From JAIBJN01 sp963839745 (GTDB lineage Bacteria; Actinomycetota; Thermoleophilia; Gaiellales; Gaiellaceae), in the NCBI GenBank assembly GCA_963839745.1, contig CAWIWC010000006.1:1-64000 (forward strand): a DNA stretch of 64,000 nt, written 5' to 3'. Positions 35,293 to 46,918 of the stretch are shown here, piece by piece. A model generated the notes under the pieces. That model was not told the origin of the DNA. It ran no database searches and saw only the letters and a program-made list of their open reading frames with translations. The position numbers were made by a program, and so were the translations under genes. Numbering within the stretch: position 1 is the first letter of the stretch; each line of letters opens with the position of its first letter.

Positions 35293-36089
35293 GCGACCTC
35301 GCGGCAGTCGTCGATCGGGACGTCCATCCCCGCGGCGCCTTCCTCGATCTCGACGGTGCAGACGTCGTCGAGCACGTTGTAGCCCGTGACGAGCCCCTCG
35401 CCGTGCGGCGTCGTCACCCGGCGGCCGACCCTCGGAGCGCGGTCGCGAAAGCTCTTGTAGAGCGGGTGCTCGAACGCGAGGCAGCAGCGGAGCCGACCGC
35501 ACAGGCCGGTGATGCGCCCCGAGCTCATCGGCAGGTCCTGGTCCTTCGCCATGCGCAGGGTGATCGGCTGCTCGTGTGTCGGGAAGCGCCGTGAGCACTG
35601 CATTCCGCCGCAGAGCCCGTTGTCGCCGCAGAGGCGCGCGCACTCGCGCGGCCCGACCGAGCGCAGCTCGACGCGGCGGTGAAGGCGCTCGCGGAGGGCG
35701 CTCTGGAGGCGCGGGGCGTTCGGGCGCTGCTCCGCCTCGTAGGAGAAGACGAGCCTCGACCCGTCGAACACGAGCTCGGCGGACACGGGCTTGAGCGTCA
35801 CGCCCTGCTCCCGGATGACCTCGCGGAAGACGCGCATCGCACGGCGGGCCTCCTCGCGGTTGGTCTCAACGGTCTCGCGGTCGATCTCGGTCGCGCGGCG
35901 CACGACCCGCTTGAGCGGCACGCCCGGCTCCTCCTCGAGCTCGTGGTTCGCCTGCACGACGCGGCCGAGCTCCTGGCCGCGCGAGGTCTGGCACACGACC
36001 TTCTCGTTCCAGGCCAGCTCGAGGCCGCCCGGATCGAAGGAGTAGACCTTGCCGCCCGGGGAGAACACGATGCCGACAGCGACCGTCAT
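35289..36089 (-). CDS. ricT: RicT/PSP1-family protein (YaaT-like)
   Basis: A 266-residue protein with the PSP1 C-terminal fold. The metal-binding cysteines are in ARLCGDNGLCGGMQCSR and GLCGRLRCCLAFEHPLY, and GEQVTVETNREEARR-like helices precede them (ETVETNREEARRAMRVF). In Bacillus, RicT with RicA and RicF carries [4Fe-4S] clusters and modulates RNase Y; in actinobacteria the role is less clear. ATG 36089 overlaps the holB stop. The order tmk-holB-ricT is widely conserved in Gram-positive bacteria. Confidence 0.92.
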   Translation of the reverse strand: MTVAVGIVFSPGGKVYSFDPGGLELAWNEKVVCQTSRGQELGRVVQANHELEEEPGVPLKRVVRRATEIDRETVETNREEARRAMRVFREVIREQGVTLKPVSAELVFDGSRLVFSYEAEQRPNAPRLQSALRERLHRRVELRSVGPRECARLCGDNGLCGGMQCSRRFPTHEQPITLRMAKDQDLPMSSGRITGLCGRLRCCLAFEHPLYKSFRDRAPRVGRRVTTPHGEGLVTGYNVLDDVCTVEIEEGAAGMDVPIDDCREVA

Positions 36090-37153
36090 GCCGAAAGTGT
36101 GCCTCCCAGATCGCGCCGCAGCCGGACGAAGAGGGCTTCGAGCGCCAGGCCGGGCTGGACGTTGAACTCGAACGAGCGCCAGACGTCGCGCACCGTCGCC
36201 GCTGCGCGCTCGGCGGCAGGGCCGCGCTCGGGGACCCCGTCGGTGGACAGGTCGGCGAGTCGGTCCGAGTTGAGCACGGCATCGCCCGCGCCCGCCGCGA
36301 CCACCATCAGATCGCGGTACCAGCCGGTGAGCAGGTCGAGGGCGTCCAGGATCTCCTCCCGCTCGGCCCCTCGTCCCGCGCGCCGGCTGCGCTGCTCAGC
36401 CTCGCGGGCCGTCTCGTCCACAGCGCGCTGCTCCTCGGCCGCCGCTCGTGCCTTCGCGCCGCGCGCCTGCGCGATATCGGTGACGCTGCGCGACGCACGC
36501 CCTGGATCGAACTTCGGGTCGAGGTAGACGGAGCGCGCGAGCTCGATCAAGTTCGCGCGACGCTCGCCGGCGTCGGTGTCGAGCAACCGCTCCGCCCTGT
36601 CGAGGCGGCCCGCTGCGACGCGCGCGAACGCCTCCAGCGGCTCGCCCTGGAGCCCTCGCGAGGAGAGGAAGGCCTTGATTGCGCGCTGCGAGAGCCGCCG
36701 GAAGGACACGAGCTGGCAGCGGGAGCGGATCGTCGGCGGCAGCAGCCCGAGCTCGTCGGCGACGAGAACGATGACCGCGTACGGCGGCGGCTCCTCCAGG
36801 TCCTTGAGGAGCGCATCGGCGGCGTCCTCGTTCATCAGGTGCGCGCGCAGGATGAGATAGATGCGGCGCTCGGACTCGAACGGGCGCATGTGCAGGTCGC
36901 GCCGGAGCTCGCGGATCGGGTCGATGCGGATCTGGTCGCCGAGCGGCTCGAGGATGTAGAGGTCCGGATGGACGTTGCGTGCGACCCGGTCGGGGTCGCC
37001 CAGCAGCTCGCCGGCGAAGGCGACTGCCGCCCGCCGCTTGCCGACACCGCGAGGCCCGTGCAGGAGATACGCGTGCGCGGGGCCTTCGGCCAGCGCTGCG
37101 CGAAGGAGGCGCTTCGCCTCGTCCTGCTCAGGAAACGTCTCGAAGCTGTCCAT
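36086..37153 (-). CDS. holB: DNA polymerase III delta-prime subunit
   Basis: A 355-residue AAA+ clamp-loader subunit. The Walker A region is LLHGPRGVGKRRAAVAFAGE, followed by HPDLYILEPLGDQIRID and the sensor region EDAADALLKDLEEPPPYAVI, TIRSRCQLVSFRRLSQ. Only one of the cysteines of the classical zinc module is evident, so the zinc site appears absent. ATG 37153 lies 26 bases inside the tmk 3' end, a common coupling in this operon. Confidence 0.92.
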   Translation of the reverse strand: MDSFETFPEQDEAKRLLRAALAEGPAHAYLLHGPRGVGKRRAAVAFAGELLGDPDRVARNVHPDLYILEPLGDQIRIDPIRELRRDLHMRPFESERRIYLILRAHLMNEDAADALLKDLEEPPPYAVIVLVADELGLLPPTIRSRCQLVSFRRLSQRAIKAFLSSRGLQGEPLEAFARVAAGRLDRAERLLDTDAGERRANLIELARSVYLDPKFDPGRASRSVTDIAQARGAKARAAAEEQRAVDETAREAEQRSRRAGRGAEREEILDALDLLTGWYRDLMVVAAGAGDAVLNSDRLADLSTDGVPERGPAAERAAATVRDVWRSFEFNVQPGLALEALFVRLRRDLGGTLSA

Positions 37154-37724
37154 GTATGGCCTCGGCGATATCTTCGGGGTTCTGCGTCCCATCGACCACG
37201 ACGACCCGCTGCGCGAAGATGCGCGCGAGCTCACGGTAAGCCCGGTCGACCTCGGCGGCGAATTCCGGCCCCTCCCCCTCGATGCGGTCGGGCTCCCCAC
37301 CCTGACGGGCCGCGGCCTCGTCCGGCGGGACGACGATGAGGAACGTCCGGTCGGGCAGGAGACCGCTCGTCGCCAGGAGGTTGAGCTCAAGCACTCGCTC
37401 GACGCCCAGGCCGCGGGCCAGGCCCTGGTATGCCAGCGAGGAGTCCAGGTAGCGGTCGGAGACGACGTCGGCGCCGCGCGCGAGTGCCGGACGGATCACC
37501 TCGTCGACGAGCTGCGCGCGGGCTGCGGCGAAGAGCGCCGCCTCCGCCCAGGGCGCCATCCGCTCGCCGTGCAGGAGGATCCCGCGCACGTGCTCCCCTA
37601 GCCCGGTGCCCCCCGGCTCGCGTGTGAGAACGACCTCGCGGCCCGCTGAGCGGAGCCGCTCGGCGAGGAGGCGGGCCTGCGTGGACTTCCCGGAGCCGTC
37701 GACTCCCTCGAACGTCACGAACAT
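37128..37724 (-). CDS. tmk: Thymidylate kinase
   Basis: Phosphorylates dTMP to dTDP. The 198-residue protein has the P-loop FVTFEGVDGSGKSTQARLLA, the DR(Y/H) motif SDRYLDSSLAYQG, and the REPGGT motif. ATG 37724 lacks a strong ribosome-binding site. It is the first gene of the tmk-holB-ricT-herA-like operon on the minus strand. Confidence 0.97.
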   Translation of the reverse strand: MFVTFEGVDGSGKSTQARLLAERLRSAGREVVLTREPGGTGLGEHVRGILLHGERMAPWAEAALFAAARAQLVDEVIRPALARGADVVSDRYLDSSLAYQGLARGLGVERVLELNLLATSGLLPDRTFLIVVPPDEAAARQGGEPDRIEGEGPEFAAEVDRAYRELARIFAQRVVVVDGTQNPEDIAEAIHGQLRDVS

Positions 37725-37746
37725 GCGAGCGCCGTAGGATACGCGG

Positions 37747-38682
37747 GTGCGGGCGATCGTCACAGGGGGCGCGGGCTTCATCGGCTCGCACGTCGTCGAC
37801 GCCCTGGTCGCGCGCGGCGATGAGGTGGTCGTTCTCGACGACCTCTCCAACGGCAAGCGGGAGAACGTGAATCCGGGCGCGACGCTCGTCGTCGGCGACA
37901 TCCGCGACGAGGATGCCGTCGGAAAGGCGTTCGCCGACCTGCGCCCGGACGCCTGTTTCCACCTCGCGGCCCAGGCAGACGTCCGCGTTTCGGTCTTGCG
38001 GCCGGTCTTCGACGCCGAGGTGAACGTGCTCGGGACGATTCGCCTCCTCGAGGCCGCGCGCGAGCACGAGTCGCGCATCGTCTTCGCGTCCACCGGCGGC
38101 GCCATCTACGGCGAGTGCGAGGAGCCGGCCACGGAGGAGGCGGTGCGCGCGCCGCTCTCGCCCTACGGCGCCTCGAAGCTCGCAGGCGAGGAGTACCTGG
38201 CGACGTACAACCGGCTGTACGGCAGCGGGCACACGGCTCTTCGCTTCGGCAACGTCTACGGCCCGCGCCAGGACCCGCACGGAGAGGCCGGCGTGGTCGC
38301 CATCTTCCTCGGAAGGCTGGCGCGCGACGAGGTGCCGCATATCTTCGGCGACGGCACCCAGCAGCGCGACTACGTCTTCGTCGGCGACGTCGCCCGGGTC
38401 GTGCTCGCGGCCCTGGAGCGCCCGGCCGGCGTCTTCAACGTCGGAACCGGCGTGGCGACGTCGGTCCTCGACCTGTTCGAGGAGTGCCGGAACGCCGCAG
38501 GCGCCGACGTCGAGGCGATCTTCGACCCGCCGCGGCTCGGAGAGCTCCAGCGCAGCGTCCTCGACACGGGGCTCGCCCAACGGGAGCTCGGCTTCCGCGC
38601 GGAGATGTCGTTTGCGGACGGAATTTCCATGACCTGGGAATCGATTCGTGCGGAAGGAGAGGCAGGCCAAGGGGCGAACTAG
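37747..38682 (+). CDS. NAD-dependent epimerase/dehydratase (UDP-glucose 4-epimerase-like)
   Basis: A 311-residue short-chain dehydrogenase of the extended type. It has the NAD motif VTGGAGFIGSHVVDALV, DIRDEDAV, FHLAAQADVRVSV, an active-site region STGGAIYGE, and SPYGASKLAGEEYL with the catalytic YxxxK. GTG 37747 is the start. It is probably involved in sugar-nucleotide interconversion for envelope glycans; substrate specificity cannot be assigned. It is divergent from tmk, with 22 bases between the starts. Confidence 0.9.
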   Translation: MRAIVTGGAGFIGSHVVDALVARGDEVVVLDDLSNGKRENVNPGATLVVGDIRDEDAVGKAFADLRPDACFHLAAQADVRVSVLRPVFDAEVNVLGTIRLLEAAREHESRIVFASTGGAIYGECEEPATEEAVRAPLSPYGASKLAGEEYLATYNRLYGSGHTALRFGNVYGPRQDPHGEAGVVAIFLGRLARDEVPHIFGDGTQQRDYVFVGDVARVVLAALERPAGVFNVGTGVATSVLDLFEECRNAAGADVEAIFDPPRLGELQRSVLDTGLAQRELGFRAEMSFADGISMTWESIRAEGEAGQGAN

Positions 38683-38690
38683 TCCGCCCC

Positions 38691-39218
38691 GTGGATCATC
38701 CCTCCGACCTCCCGGCACAGCAGCCCTGGCGAAACGCGGCGTTCATCGCCGCCACCGTCGCCACCGTCGAGCTCGCCATCCTGCTCGTCGTCGGCATCGT
38801 CGTCTTCGGCAAGTTCTTCGCCGGCGAGGTCGAGAAGGCGAGCGACCCGATCGCCGTCACGCAGGCGGCCGTCGAGCGCGAGAAGGCCGCGGCGGCGAGC
38901 AACGACAACGGCCAGCCGCAGGCGAAGCCACTGCTCCAGCGCGGCAAGACCTCGGTCATCGTCCTGAACGGAAACGGGATCGGCGGCGCCGCCGCGACGG
39001 CCGCCGACGGCATCCGTGCCAAGAACTACCTCATCGCGGGAACCGGCAACGCCCCGCGGACGGACTTCTCCCGCTCGGTCGTCATGTACCGGCCCGGCTT
39101 CGAGGGCGAGGCGCGACGGCTCGCGCGCGACCTCGGCGTGCGGCGCGTGTCTCCGCTCGACGGGATTCGCAGGCGCGACCTGCAGGGCGCGCACATCGCG
39201 CTCATCATCGGCGGGTAG
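38691..39218 (+). CDS. LytR C-terminal (LytR_C) domain membrane protein
   Basis: A 175-residue protein. GTG 38691 lies 8 bases after the epimerase stop. A single N-terminal helix (VELAILLVVGIVVFGKFFAG) is followed by a charged linker and a LytR_C domain: TSVIVLNGNGIGGAAATAAD, SVVMYRPGFEGEARRLAR, and a final HIALIIGG. LytR_C domains accompany cell-wall ligase systems; here the domain is membrane-tethered and without an LCP catalytic part. Confidence 0.85.
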   Translation: MDHPSDLPAQQPWRNAAFIAATVATVELAILLVVGIVVFGKFFAGEVEKASDPIAVTQAAVEREKAAAASNDNGQPQAKPLLQRGKTSVIVLNGNGIGGAAATAADGIRAKNYLIAGTGNAPRTDFSRSVVMYRPGFEGEARRLARDLGVRRVSPLDGIRRRDLQGAHIALIIGG

Positions 39219-39258
39219 CCGCCCGGCCGGCGGGCCACCGGCGGCTAGATTTAGCGAC

Positions 39259-40293
39259 GTGAGCGACCCCCTGATCACGCGCGCGTGCCGGCGCGAGCAC
39301 GTCGAGCGAACTCCCGTCTGGTTCATGCGCCAGGCGGGCCGCTCGCTGCCTGAGTACCGCGAGATCCGGAAGCGCCACAACCTCTTCGAGGTCTGCAACC
39401 AGCCGGAGCTCTGCGCCGAGGTCACCTTGCAGCCCGTACGCCGCCACGGCGTCGACGCGGCCGTGATGTTCGCGGACATCATGCTCCCCGTCGTCGGCAT
39501 GGGAGTCGACGTCGAGCTGGTCGAGAACGTCGGGCCGGTCATCGCGGAGCCGATCGCGAGCGCCGCCGATGTCGAGCGCCTCCGTGTCCCGGATCCCGAG
39601 GAGGCGGTGCCGTTCGTGCTCGAGGCCGTTCGCCTCGTCCGCGCAGAGCTGAGGCCCGACCGGGGCCTCGTCGGCTTCGCCGGGGGCCCGTTCACGGTCG
39701 CCGGCTATCTCGTCGAGGGCAAGCCCACCCGCGACTTCCTGAAGACGAAGACGTGCATGTACGGCTCGCCCGAGGTGTGGCACGCCCTCATGGACAAGCT
39801 CGCGGAGACGTTCGCGGCCTATCTGCAGGCGAAGGTGCGGGCGGGGGCCGACGTGATCCAGCTCTTCGACTCCTGGGTCGGCGCCCTCTCCCCGGAGGAC
39901 TACCGCGAGTTCGTCGCGCCGTACTCGGCGCGCATCCTCGACGCGATCGACGTGCCCACGATCCATTTCGGGACGGGCACGGCGCACTTGCTCCGCGACA
40001 TGAAGGCCGTGGGCGGCGACGTGATCGGCCTCGACTGGCGCGTACCGATCGACCGCGGCTGGGAGTACCTCGGCTCGGGGCGCGGCGTGCAGGGCAACCT
40101 CGACCCGGCGCTGCTGCTCGGCCCGTGGGAGCGAACCGAGGAGGCCACCGACCGCATCCTCGACGCCGTCGCCGGCCGCCGCGGGCACATCTTCAACCTC
40201 GGCCACGGCGTCCTCCCGGACACCGACCCCGACGCCCTCGGCCGCCTGGTCGAGCACGTCCACGAGCGCACGACGGTCGAGGTGACGGCGTGA
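39259..40293 (+). CDS. hemE: Uroporphyrinogen decarboxylase
   Basis: Converts uroporphyrinogen III to coproporphyrinogen III. The 344-residue TIM-barrel protein has the signature PVWFMRQAGRSLPEYRE near the N-terminus, the Asp-containing VMFADIMLPVVGMG, GFAGGPFTVAGYLVEG and GYVIHFGTG-like IHFGTGTAHLLRDM, ending in FNLGHGVLPDTDP. GTG 39259 is the start. It is followed by hemH. The intervening cgoX/hemY and chdC/hemQ genes of the coproporphyrin route are not in the window. Confidence 0.97.
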   Translation: MSDPLITRACRREHVERTPVWFMRQAGRSLPEYREIRKRHNLFEVCNQPELCAEVTLQPVRRHGVDAAVMFADIMLPVVGMGVDVELVENVGPVIAEPIASAADVERLRVPDPEEAVPFVLEAVRLVRAELRPDRGLVGFAGGPFTVAGYLVEGKPTRDFLKTKTCMYGSPEVWHALMDKLAETFAAYLQAKVRAGADVIQLFDSWVGALSPEDYREFVAPYSARILDAIDVPTIHFGTGTAHLLRDMKAVGGDVIGLDWRVPIDRGWEYLGSGRGVQGNLDPALLLGPWERTEEATDRILDAVAGRRGHIFNLGHGVLPDTDPDALGRLVEHVHERTTVEVTA

Positions 40294-40390
40294 GGTTTGA
40301 CGCGTCTATGTCGGGGGCCCCCCCGATTCGAGCCTATGAAGGAAATGCGCGCGCGTGGTGCGCGCGCTGAGCCGAAAGCCGGGCGGAAGC

Positions 40391-41287
40391 ATGACGAAGG
40401 ACGCGCGGACAGCGGTCATCCTCATGGCCTACGGGAGCCCGGAGCACCCCGAGGACATCCCCGCCTACTTCGAGGACATCCGCGGCGGCCGGCCGGTTCG
40501 GCCGGAGGCCGTGGCCGAGCTGACCGAGCGCTACCGGCGCATCGGCGCGCGCTCGCCGCTCAACGAGATCACCGAGGCTCAGCGCGCCGCGCTCGAGGTC
40601 GAGACCGGCCTCCCGGTCTTCGTGGGCATGAAGCACTGGCACCCCTGGATCGCCGACGCGGTCGACGCGGCCCTGGCCGACGGCGCAGAGCGCATCGTCG
40701 CGCTCGTGCTCGCTCCCCACTACTCGCGCATGTCGATCGGCGGCTACCGGGACCGTCTCGAGACCGCTCTCGACGGCCGCGCCGACCTGTCCTTCGTGGA
40801 GAGCTGGCACGACCACGAGCCGTACATCGAGCTCCTCGCCGAGCGCGTGCAGGGGACGGACGCGCACGTCGTCTTCACGGCGCACAGCCTCCCGGAGCGG
40901 ATCCTCGCCGACGGCGACCCCTACCGCGACCAGCTGCTCGAGACGTCCCAGCTCGTCGCCGAGCGCGCCGGGGTCGAGCACTGGTCGTTCGCCTTCCAGA
41001 GCGAGAGCGCGACCGGCGAGCCGTGGCTGGGTCCGGACATCCTCGATGAGCTCGACTCCCTGTACGACGGCGGCGTCCGCAAGGTGCTGGTCGCACCCGT
41101 CGGATTCGTCAGCGACCACCTGGAGATCCTCTGGGACATCGACGTCGAGGCCCGCGAGAGAGCCGCCGAGCTCGCGCTCCAGCTCGACCGAATCGAGTCC
41201 CTCAACGACGACCCGGCCTTCATCCGCGCGCTTGCGGACCTCGTGAAGAAGGCCTCTCGTGCCGAAGGACGAATCGAAGCCCGATGA
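40391..41287 (+). CDS. hemH: Ferrochelatase (coproporphyrin III ferrochelatase type)
   Basis: Inserts iron into coproporphyrin III in the actinobacterial pathway. The 298-residue protein has VILMAYGSPEHPEDIPAYFE, the conserved VFTAHSLPERI with the active-site His, FAFQSESATGEPWLGPDI, and VAPVGFVSDHLEILWDIDVE with the catalytic Glu and His region. ATG 40391 follows GGGCGGAAG. The 97-base gap from hemE contains a GC-rich dyad (40311-40326). The stop overlaps the next ATG (ATGA). Confidence 0.96.
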   Translation: MTKDARTAVILMAYGSPEHPEDIPAYFEDIRGGRPVRPEAVAELTERYRRIGARSPLNEITEAQRAALEVETGLPVFVGMKHWHPWIADAVDAALADGAERIVALVLAPHYSRMSIGGYRDRLETALDGRADLSFVESWHDHEPYIELLAERVQGTDAHVVFTAHSLPERILADGDPYRDQLLETSQLVAERAGVEHWSFAFQSESATGEPWLGPDILDELDSLYDGGVRKVLVAPVGFVSDHLEILWDIDVEARERAAELALQLDRIESLNDDPAFIRALADLVKKASRAEGRIEAR

Positions 41288-41556
41288 GCTCGACACGCAG
41301 CTGCCCCGATTGGCCCGTCCTCCTCGAGGTCGCCCCCGACCTCCACTTCAAGCACTACACGCTGGCGGAGGCACGCCTTCCCGCCGAGGTGCTGGTCAAC
41401 CTGCCGGACGTGCCCATGGAGGCGGTCGCGATCTGCGCCGACCTCGACCACAACGTGTTCAACCCGAGCCACACCGACCCGCGCGTCGCAGCCGCGCTGC
41501 AGGACACGTACTGGTATCCACTCTCCGAGTGGACGCAGCGGGCGCCCCGGCCCTAG
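41284..41556 (+). CDS. Small hypothetical protein coupled to hemH
   Basis: A 90-residue soluble protein starting at the ATGA overlap with hemH. Its pattern (VLLEVAPDLHFKHYTLAEAR, MEAVAICADLDHNVFNPSH, TYWYPLSEWTQRAPR) is compact and looks conserved, but I recognise no family. The direct coupling to ferrochelatase suggests a heme- or iron-linked role; this is an inference from position. Confidence 0.6.
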   Translation: MSSTRSCPDWPVLLEVAPDLHFKHYTLAEARLPAEVLVNLPDVPMEAVAICADLDHNVFNPSHTDPRVAAALQDTYWYPLSEWTQRAPRP

Positions 41557-41603
41557 TAACACTCTGCAACTTGCAGCCCGGCCGCCCCGCGTACGATGGG
41601 ACG

Positions 41604-41837
41604 GTGGGCAAGGGATACGCAGAAGGGCCGGCGGCCGAGGAGCGGTTCGCGGACCTCGAGCGCGCCGAGCGCGGCGAGATCGCCGACACGTCGCCCGACC
41701 GGCAGGCCGTCTACGGCTCGACCGACGACGACACCGAACGCCACTTCCTCGGCTGGCTCGGCGACGTCGACCCCGACAAGCTTTTCGCCTCCGGGCAGGC
41801 CTGGGGGATCACGGTCGTCCGTCAGCGCGACGCCTAG
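41604..41837 (+). CDS. Small hypothetical protein
   Basis: A 77-residue acidic soluble protein from GTG 41604 (VGKGYAEGPAAEERFADLER ... GWLGDVDPDKLFASGQAWGI). No family recognised. The stop overlaps the convergent methyltransferase stop by 4 bases. The frame is open further upstream, but this is the first start with a plausible purine-rich leader. Confidence 0.5.
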   Translation: MGKGYAEGPAAEERFADLERAERGEIADTSPDRQAVYGSTDDDTERHFLGWLGDVDPDKLFASGQAWGITVVRQRDA

Positions 41838-42607
41838 CCGCGCCGGGCGCACCAGTAGACATCGGTTCTGTACGGAAGCTCGACCTCGGCACGCCCGCGC
41901 GTGTCGGGGTCGCGCGCGAGCAGCTCGCGAACGCTCTCGAGCACGGTGGCCCGCTCCGGCTCGGCGAGCGCCGCGACGAAGCTGACGGACGCCACACGCG
42001 CCACGACGCCGTCCGGTGTCAGGCGATGGACGTGACGGAACGATGCTCTCTCGAGGGGCCCGAAAAGCGCGGTGCGCTCGAACGCCTCGCGCCAGGTGCC
42101 CGCCGCGGCACGCGGAGCGCTCCCGCGATGTGGCTCCATGATCCGCGTCAGCTCGGCCACCCACGGGACTGCCTCGTCGCGGAAGTTCCAGATGAGCCCG
42201 AGCCGCCCGCCGGGCCGCAGGACACGATGGATCTCGGCCAGCGCCTCGCGACCGCGAAACCAGTGGAACGCCTGGCCCACGGTCACGGCATCGACCGACG
42301 CGTCGGGAAGCAGGATCGACTCCGCCGTGGAGGCGTGTGCGGCCACGCCCGGAAGCTTTCGCTCCAGGACCGCCCGCATCTCGTCGACGGGCTCCACCGC
42401 GATCACGGTTGCCCCCGACGTGACGAGGAGCGCGGTCAGCTTTCCGGTTCCCGCCGCGAGGTCGAGCACCGTGCGCCCGGGCGCGAGCTCGAGCTCGCGC
42501 CGCAGGTGCGTGACCGCCTCGGCAGGGTACGTCGGCCGGCCCAGCTCGTACGGCTCCGGCGCGCGCGCAAAGCCCTGGGCCGCCGCCTGCTCGATCCCCA
42601 TGCCCAT
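41834..42607 (-). CDS. Class I SAM-dependent methyltransferase
   Basis: A 257-residue protein with motif I VLDLAAGTGKLTALLV, motif II VIAVEPVDEMRAVL, LLPDASVDAVTVGQAFHWF and HRVLRPGGRLGLIWNFRD. It is of the UbiE/SmtA-like group that includes many small-molecule methyltransferases. ATG 42607 is the start; the in-frame ATG at 42601 is an alternative. It is divergent from the winged-helix gene. Confidence 0.88.
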   Translation of the reverse strand: MGMGIEQAAAQGFARAPEPYELGRPTYPAEAVTHLRRELELAPGRTVLDLAAGTGKLTALLVTSGATVIAVEPVDEMRAVLERKLPGVAAHASTAESILLPDASVDAVTVGQAFHWFRGREALAEIHRVLRPGGRLGLIWNFRDEAVPWVAELTRIMEPHRGSAPRAAAGTWREAFERTALFGPLERASFRHVHRLTPDGVVARVASVSFVAALAEPERATVLESVRELLARDPDTRGRAEVELPYRTDVYWCARRG

Positions 42608-42652
42608 CCCGGCAGCGTAGGCGCCTGCTCCCCGCGCTGGAATGATCGGCGC

Positions 42653-43662
42653 GTGGAGCAGCCCGAGCTTCGCGCCCGACGAGCCGCCGCACAGCTGCTC
42701 GACGCCGCCCGGCCGCGATCCGCGCCGGAGGTCGTCGGGCGGCTGCTCGCAGTGCAGGCCCAGGAGCTCCGCTCGGCGCGGCTGGCCATCCGCGCCCGCT
42801 CCGTCCGGGCTGACGGCGGCCGACGTCGATCGCGAGCTGACAACCGAGCGCTCCCTCGTCGCCGGCTGGCTCCTGCGGGGCACGTTGCACCTGGTTCGCC
42901 GCGAGGACTACGGCTGGCTCCACGCGCTGACGGCTCCGACGCAGACCGCGGCGAGCCGTCGCCGTCTCGGCCAGGAGGGCGTCCCGCCCGCGGCTGCCGA
43001 GCGCGCCGTCGAGCTCATCGAGGCCGCCCTCGCCCGCGAGGGGCCTCTCACGCGCGCGGAGCTGGCCGAGCGGCTCGCCGCCGACGGGATCCGCACCGAA
43101 GGCCAGGCGACCCCGCACCTGCTGAAGCTCGCGGCGATCCGGGGCGTCGCCGTGCTCGGGCCCGTGCGGGACGGCGTCCAGGCCTACGTGCTCGCGCGGG
43201 AGTGGCTGGGAGACGAGCTTCCCGCGGTCGACCGCGGCGCTGCGCTCGCCGAGCTCGGGCGCCGCTACCTGGCCGGGCCACGCGCCCGCCTCGCCGGAGG
43301 ACCTCGCGACCTGGGCGGGGCTGCCGCTCAGGGACGCGCGCGCGGCACTGGCCGATGTCGACCCCGACGTCCCCAACCCGGTCGAACCGCCCCCGCGGCT
43401 CCTCCCGCCCTTCGACCCCTACCTCCTGGGCTGGAAGGACCGCTCCTTCATGGTGTCGCCGGAGCACGCCCGCCGCGTCCATCCGGGCGGCGGCGTCCTG
43501 CGGGCGACCGCCACGGTCGACGGCGTCGCCGTCGGCACCTGGAGCCTGAGCGGCGGTCGGGTCGAGATCGACCCCTTCGCGCCGCTCGCACCGGAGCACG
43601 CCGCCGCGCTGCAGGCCGAGGCCGCCGACGTGGAGCGCTTCGAGACTAGGGTCACGGCGTGA
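42653..43662 (+). CDS. Winged-helix DNA-binding protein (AlkZ/YcaQ-like HTH_42), two apparent frameshifts
   Basis: The corrected product is about 335 residues. The N-terminal part reads LLDAARPRSAPEVVGRLLAV then QAQELRSARLAIRAR, the middle WLLRGTLHLVRREDYGWLHA, the C-terminal part LLPPFDPYLLGWKDRSFMVS. These are characteristic of the AlkZ/YcaQ family, in which members unhook DNA crosslinks; catalytic QxQ-type residues (here AVQAQE) are present. Breaks near 42801 and 43283 are each fixed by dropping one base. GTG 42653 is the start. The stop overlaps the next GTG. Confidence 0.8.
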
Positions 43663-43993
43663 GTGAAGCCCTCCTCCGCCAGGCCTACGCCGCCTTCAAC
43701 GCGCGAGACCTCGACGCCGCGCTCGCGCTCATGCACCCGGACGTCGACTGGCCGAACGCGATCGAGGGCGGGCGCGTTCGTGGGCACGCCGACGTCCGCG
43801 CGTACTGGGAGCAGCAGTTCGAGACGATCGACCCGCGCGTGGAGCCGGAGCGCTTCACGGAGGAGGACGGACGCATCGCCGTCGACGTCCACCAGGTCGT
43901 CCACTCCCGCGACGGCGAGCTGCTCGCCGACCAGCGCGTCCGCCACGTCTACACCGTGCGCGACGGCCTGATCGAGCGGATGGAGATCGAGGA

Positions 43994-43997
<4 letters not shown>
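43659..43997 (+). CDS. SnoaL-like (NTF2 fold) protein
   Basis: A 112-residue protein with the NTF2/SnoaL pattern: LLRQAYAAFNARDLDAALAL, MHPDVDWPN, VRGHADVRAYWEQQFETIDP and VYTVRDGLIERMEI. GTG 43659 overlaps the winged-helix stop (GTGA). Family members bind or transform small hydrophobic ligands; function here unknown. The stop overlaps the convergent aconitase stop by 3 bases. Confidence 0.85.
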
Positions 43998-46808
<2,811 letters not shown>

Positions 46809-46882
46809 TCCTTGTCTCCTTTCCCCTCTGCTCGATTCTAGGCATCGGCGCCCTCCGCGCGGCGGCCGCGGCCGAGGTTCGT

Positions 46883-46897
46883 TGCGGACTTTCCGCA
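46883..46897. promoter_or_regulatory. Palindromic site TGCGGACTTTCCGCA (motif copy 7)
   Basis: Arms TGCGG and CCGCA flank ACTTT, extended by one more pair (T and A) on each side. It sits between divergent acnA (75 bases upstream of its start) and the DsbA-like gene (22 bases upstream of its start), so it may control either. Confidence 0.5.
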
Positions 46898-46918
46898 ACC
46901 GGATCCGAGGAGAACCGG

